From Lachnospiraceae bacterium UBA7093 (GTDB lineage Bacteria; Bacillota; Clostridia; Lachnospirales; Lachnospiraceae), in contig DKYT01000012.1 of NCBI GenBank assembly GCA_002492465.1, positions 1 through 42,343 on the forward strand: a DNA stretch of 42,343 nucleotides. The letters are read 5' to 3'. The notes below the pieces were generated by a model, which was not told the origin of the DNA, ran no database searches, and worked only from the letters and a program-made list of their open reading frames with translations. Positions within the stretch are counted from its first letter, which is position 1; every line of letters starts with the position of its first letter. Below, piece after piece: positions 40,183 to 42,343 of this stretch. Position numbers and translations under genes: made by a program.

Positions 40183-40715
40183 TTGGTACAACATATGGAG
40201 AAGCTTTGTTTGAACTGGCTGTGGAGGAGAAGAAGGAAGAGGAATTTCTGGAGGAGATTACCCAGTTAAGGGAAATCCTTGCGGAAAACCCGGACTTCGG
40301 AAAGCTCATGAACCATCCCAAGGTAACGAAGGAAGAAAAGCTCAAGGTGCTCAGGGAGGTTTTTGAAAACCGTATCTCAAAGGAACTGCTTGGATTTCTG
40401 CATCTGGTAGTGAGCAAGGACAGATACGGCGAGATCGACGCCATTTTGGACTACTTCGTGGATGAGGTCAAGAGGCTTAAGGGAATAGGCATTGCCTATG
40501 TGACCACAGCATTTCATTTAAGTGAAGCAAAGAAAAAAGAGATAGAAGCAAAGCTGCTGGCGACCACTTCTTTTCGGAAGATGGAAATGCATTATCGGAT
40601 CGAGGAGGATCTGATCGGCGGAATGGTCATCCGCATTGGAGACAGGGTTGTGGACAGCAGCGTAAAAAATAAGTTGTTCGAGCTGCAGCGGGAGCTGCTT
40701 AGAACACAAGTGTAA
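40170..40715 (+). CDS. atpH: ATP synthase F1 subunit delta
   Basis: 181 aa. The N-terminal six-helix domain has YGEALFELAVEEKKEEEFLE, and the C-terminal part has the family signature DLIGGMVIRIGDRVVDSSVK. It joins the b stalk to the alpha subunits. Starts within the end of atpF. Confidence 0.95.
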   Translation: MAKLVGTTYGEALFELAVEEKKEEEFLEEITQLREILAENPDFGKLMNHPKVTKEEKLKVLREVFENRISKELLGFLHLVVSKDRYGEIDAILDYFVDEVKRLKGIGIAYVTTAFHLSEAKKKEIEAKLLATTSFRKMEMHYRIEEDLIGGMVIRIGDRVVDSSVKNKLFELQRELLRTQV

Positions 40716-40741
40716 CTAGAAAAGAAAGGTGCGTAAGAACC

Positions 40742-42250
40742 ATGAATTTAAGACCCGAAGAAATCAGTTCTGTGATCAAAGAGCAGATTAAAAGATATGC
40801 TTCAGAGCTTGAAGTTTCAGAAGTCGGCACGGTTATTCAGGTTGCCGACGGTATTGCACGTGTACATGGTCTGGAAAACGCAATGCAGGGCGAGCTTTTG
40901 GAGTTCCCCGGAGAAGTATACGGCATGGTGCTGAATCTGGAAGAGGATAACGTAGGCGCGGTACTTCTGGGAAGCCAAAAGAATATCAACGAGGGCGACA
41001 CGGTAAAGACAACCGGGCGTGTGGTTGAGGTTCCTGTAGGCGACGTTATGTTGGGACGTGTAGTAAATGCTCTTGGGCAGCCCATCGATGGAAAGGGACC
41101 CGTTCAGACAGACAAATATCGTAAAATAGAAAGAGTCGCATCCGGCGTTATCACCAGAAAATCGGTGGATACCCCGTTGCAGACAGGTATTAAGGCAATC
41201 GACTCCATGGTGCCCATCGGAAGGGGACAGCGTGAGCTTATTATCGGCGACAGACAGACCGGTAAGACGGCGATTGCAATCGATACAATTATCAATCAAA
41301 AAGGACAGGGCGTAAAGTGTATTTATGTTGCCATCGGACAGAAGGCGTCTACGGTAGCTTCCATTGTGAATACATTGGAAGAATCCGGCGCCATGGCGTA
41401 TACCACAGTAGTGGCAGCAACGGCAAGTGAGCTGGCGCCCTTACAGTATATTGCGCCTTATTCCGGGTGCGCTATCGGTGAGGAATGGATGGAAAACGGA
41501 CAGGATGTGCTGGTAGTTTATGATGATTTGAGTAAACATGCCGCTGCATACCGTACCCTTTCCCTGCTCTTAAAACGTCCCCCCGGGCGTGAGGCTTATC
41601 CCGGCGATGTATTCTATCTGCACTCAAGATTACTGGAACGTGCAGCAAGAATGAGCGAAGAGTACGGCGGCGGTTCCCTTACTGCGCTTCCCATTATCGA
41701 GACCCAGGCAGGGGACGTATCTGCTTATATTCCGACCAACGTTATTTCCATTACAGACGGTCAGATCTATCTGGAAACGGAAATGTTCAATTCCGGTTTC
41801 CGTCCTGCCGTAAATGCAGGTTTGTCTGTATCCCGTGTAGGCGGCGCCGCACAGATCAAGGCAATGAAAAAGATCGCCGCGCCTATCCGTGTAGAGCTGG
41901 CACAGTACAGAGAGCTTGCCGCTTTCTCCCAGTTTGGATCGGAGCTGGACGCAGATACCAAAGAAAAGCTGGCACAGGGCGAAAGGATCAAGGAGGTTTT
42001 GAAACAGCCCCAGTATAAGCCTATGCCGGTACAGTATCAGGTTATCATTATTTATGCAGTTACCAATAAGTATCTGTTGGATGTTCCTACGGAAGAGATT
42101 ACAAAATTTGAGGAAGAGTTCTTTGAATTCCTGGATACAAAATATCCACAGGTTCCCAACGCTATTGCAGAAGAAAAGGTGATTTCCGACGCTACGGAGG
42201 AAGCCTTAAAGAAGGCGATCACAGAGTTTAAAGAGGCGTTTTTAAAGTAG
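40742..42250 (+). CDS. atpA: ATP synthase F1 subunit alpha
   Basis: 502 aa, full length. N-terminal beta barrel, then the nucleotide-binding domain with Walker A GDRQTGKTAI (about 170-179), LVVYDDLSKHA, and the family signature PGREAYPGDVFYLHSRLLER. The C-terminal helical domain ends ITEFKEAFLK. AAAGGTG lies before the ATG. Confidence 0.97.
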   Translation: MNLRPEEISSVIKEQIKRYASELEVSEVGTVIQVADGIARVHGLENAMQGELLEFPGEVYGMVLNLEEDNVGAVLLGSQKNINEGDTVKTTGRVVEVPVGDVMLGRVVNALGQPIDGKGPVQTDKYRKIERVASGVITRKSVDTPLQTGIKAIDSMVPIGRGQRELIIGDRQTGKTAIAIDTIINQKGQGVKCIYVAIGQKASTVASIVNTLEESGAMAYTTVVAATASELAPLQYIAPYSGCAIGEEWMENGQDVLVVYDDLSKHAAAYRTLSLLLKRPPGREAYPGDVFYLHSRLLERAARMSEEYGGGSLTALPIIETQAGDVSAYIPTNVISITDGQIYLETEMFNSGFRPAVNAGLSVSRVGGAAQIKAMKKIAAPIRVELAQYRELAAFSQFGSELDADTKEKLAQGERIKEVLKQPQYKPMPVQYQVIIIYAVTNKYLLDVPTEEITKFEEEFFEFLDTKYPQVPNAIAEEKVISDATEEALKKAITEFKEAFLK

Positions 42251-42275
42251 GAAGAGATAAGGATAAGGTGATAAT

Positions 42276-42343
42276 ATGGCTTCAATGCGTGATATAAAAA
42301 GGCGTAAGGGCAGTATACAAAGCACCCAGCAGATTACCAAGGC
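42276..42343 (+). CDS. atpG: ATP synthase F1 subunit gamma, N-terminal fragment (cut by window end)
   Basis: The first 22 codons, MASMRDIKRRKGSIQSTQQI onward, match the start of the rotor gamma subunit. AAGGTG lies 6 nt upstream. The rest is outside the window. Confidence 0.93.
   Translation, partial: MASMRDIKRRKGSIQSTQQITK

Noticed and set aside
1..42343. CRISPR array, prophage, insertion-sequence transposase
   Set aside because: I saw no regularly spaced direct repeats, no phage structural genes and no transposase or integrase genes in the window.

Overview
The window looks like chromosomal DNA of an anaerobic, spore-forming Clostridia, most likely Lachnospiraceae. Evidence: pyruvate formate-lyase with its activase, a 2[4Fe-4S] ferredoxin, CwlD and SleB-type spore cell-wall enzymes, a GdpP c-di-AMP phosphodiesterase beside rplI-dnaB, a MecA adaptor, strong AGGAGG ribosome sites throughout, and an F-type ATP synthase whose c subunit carries a Na+-type ligand set. 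Nearly everything reads as host genome. The exceptions are one AT-rich rhuM-like gene and several families of palindromic intergenic elements.

Layout. 1-1.0 kb: 3' end of a tRNA (probably Cys) and a membrane-anchored C39-like peptidase. 1.1-2.3 kb: a metallophosphoesterase and a 71-aa orphan, each preceded by a copy of a ~145-bp three-hairpin element (family A). 2.3-5.6 kb: AraC regulator and a GH13 alpha-glucosidase fused to a maltose O-acetyltransferase. 5.7-7.8 kb: TetR regulator and a phytoene-desaturase-like flavoenzyme. 7.8-8.6 kb: two copies, facing outward, of a ~280-bp giant palindrome (family B), one in the leader of each divergent regulator. 8.6-13.2 kb: a Bce-type antimicrobial-peptide detoxification module (response regulator, kinase, ABC ATPase, permease) with a recognisable BceR-type operator. 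13.3-14.3 kb: rhuM. 14.5-16.3 kb: YdcF, sirtuin, DUF951. 16.3-22.6 kb: rpsF-ssb-rpsR, gdpP-rplI-dnaB, and a MerR-like regulator. 22.6-27.5 kb: ferredoxin, pflA, a DUF2975/HTH pair, and a pyruvate formate-lyase split into three genes. 27.7-30.6 kb: DUF1858 protein, NhaC antiporter, MecA. 30.8-31.5 kb: a long structured leader before a 72-aa protein. 31.7-37.5 kb: GH18 protein, CwlD, Sua5/TsaC, RpiB, coiled-coil SleB-like hydrolase, DUF402. 37.7-end: atpZ-atpI-atpB-atpE-atpF-atpH-atpA-atpG', truncated at the window edge.

Most notable. (1) The pyruvate formate-lyase body (679 aa, Cys406-Cys407) stops before the glycyl-radical domain. That domain is a separate 80-aa gene two positions downstream. 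Between them lies a 67-aa protein that resembles the start of the radical domain but swaps the radical loop for a cysteine cluster. (2) Family B has a ~165-nt core conserved between its two copies, while each copy has its own unrelated but almost perfectly self-complementary 49- to 62-bp arms. (3) Family A shows the same logic on a smaller scale (compensated stem changes), and each copy is bracketed by a 13-bp direct repeat containing the downstream gene's Shine-Dalgarno sequence. NhaC and the Na+-type c ring together suggest a sodium component to the cell's energetics.
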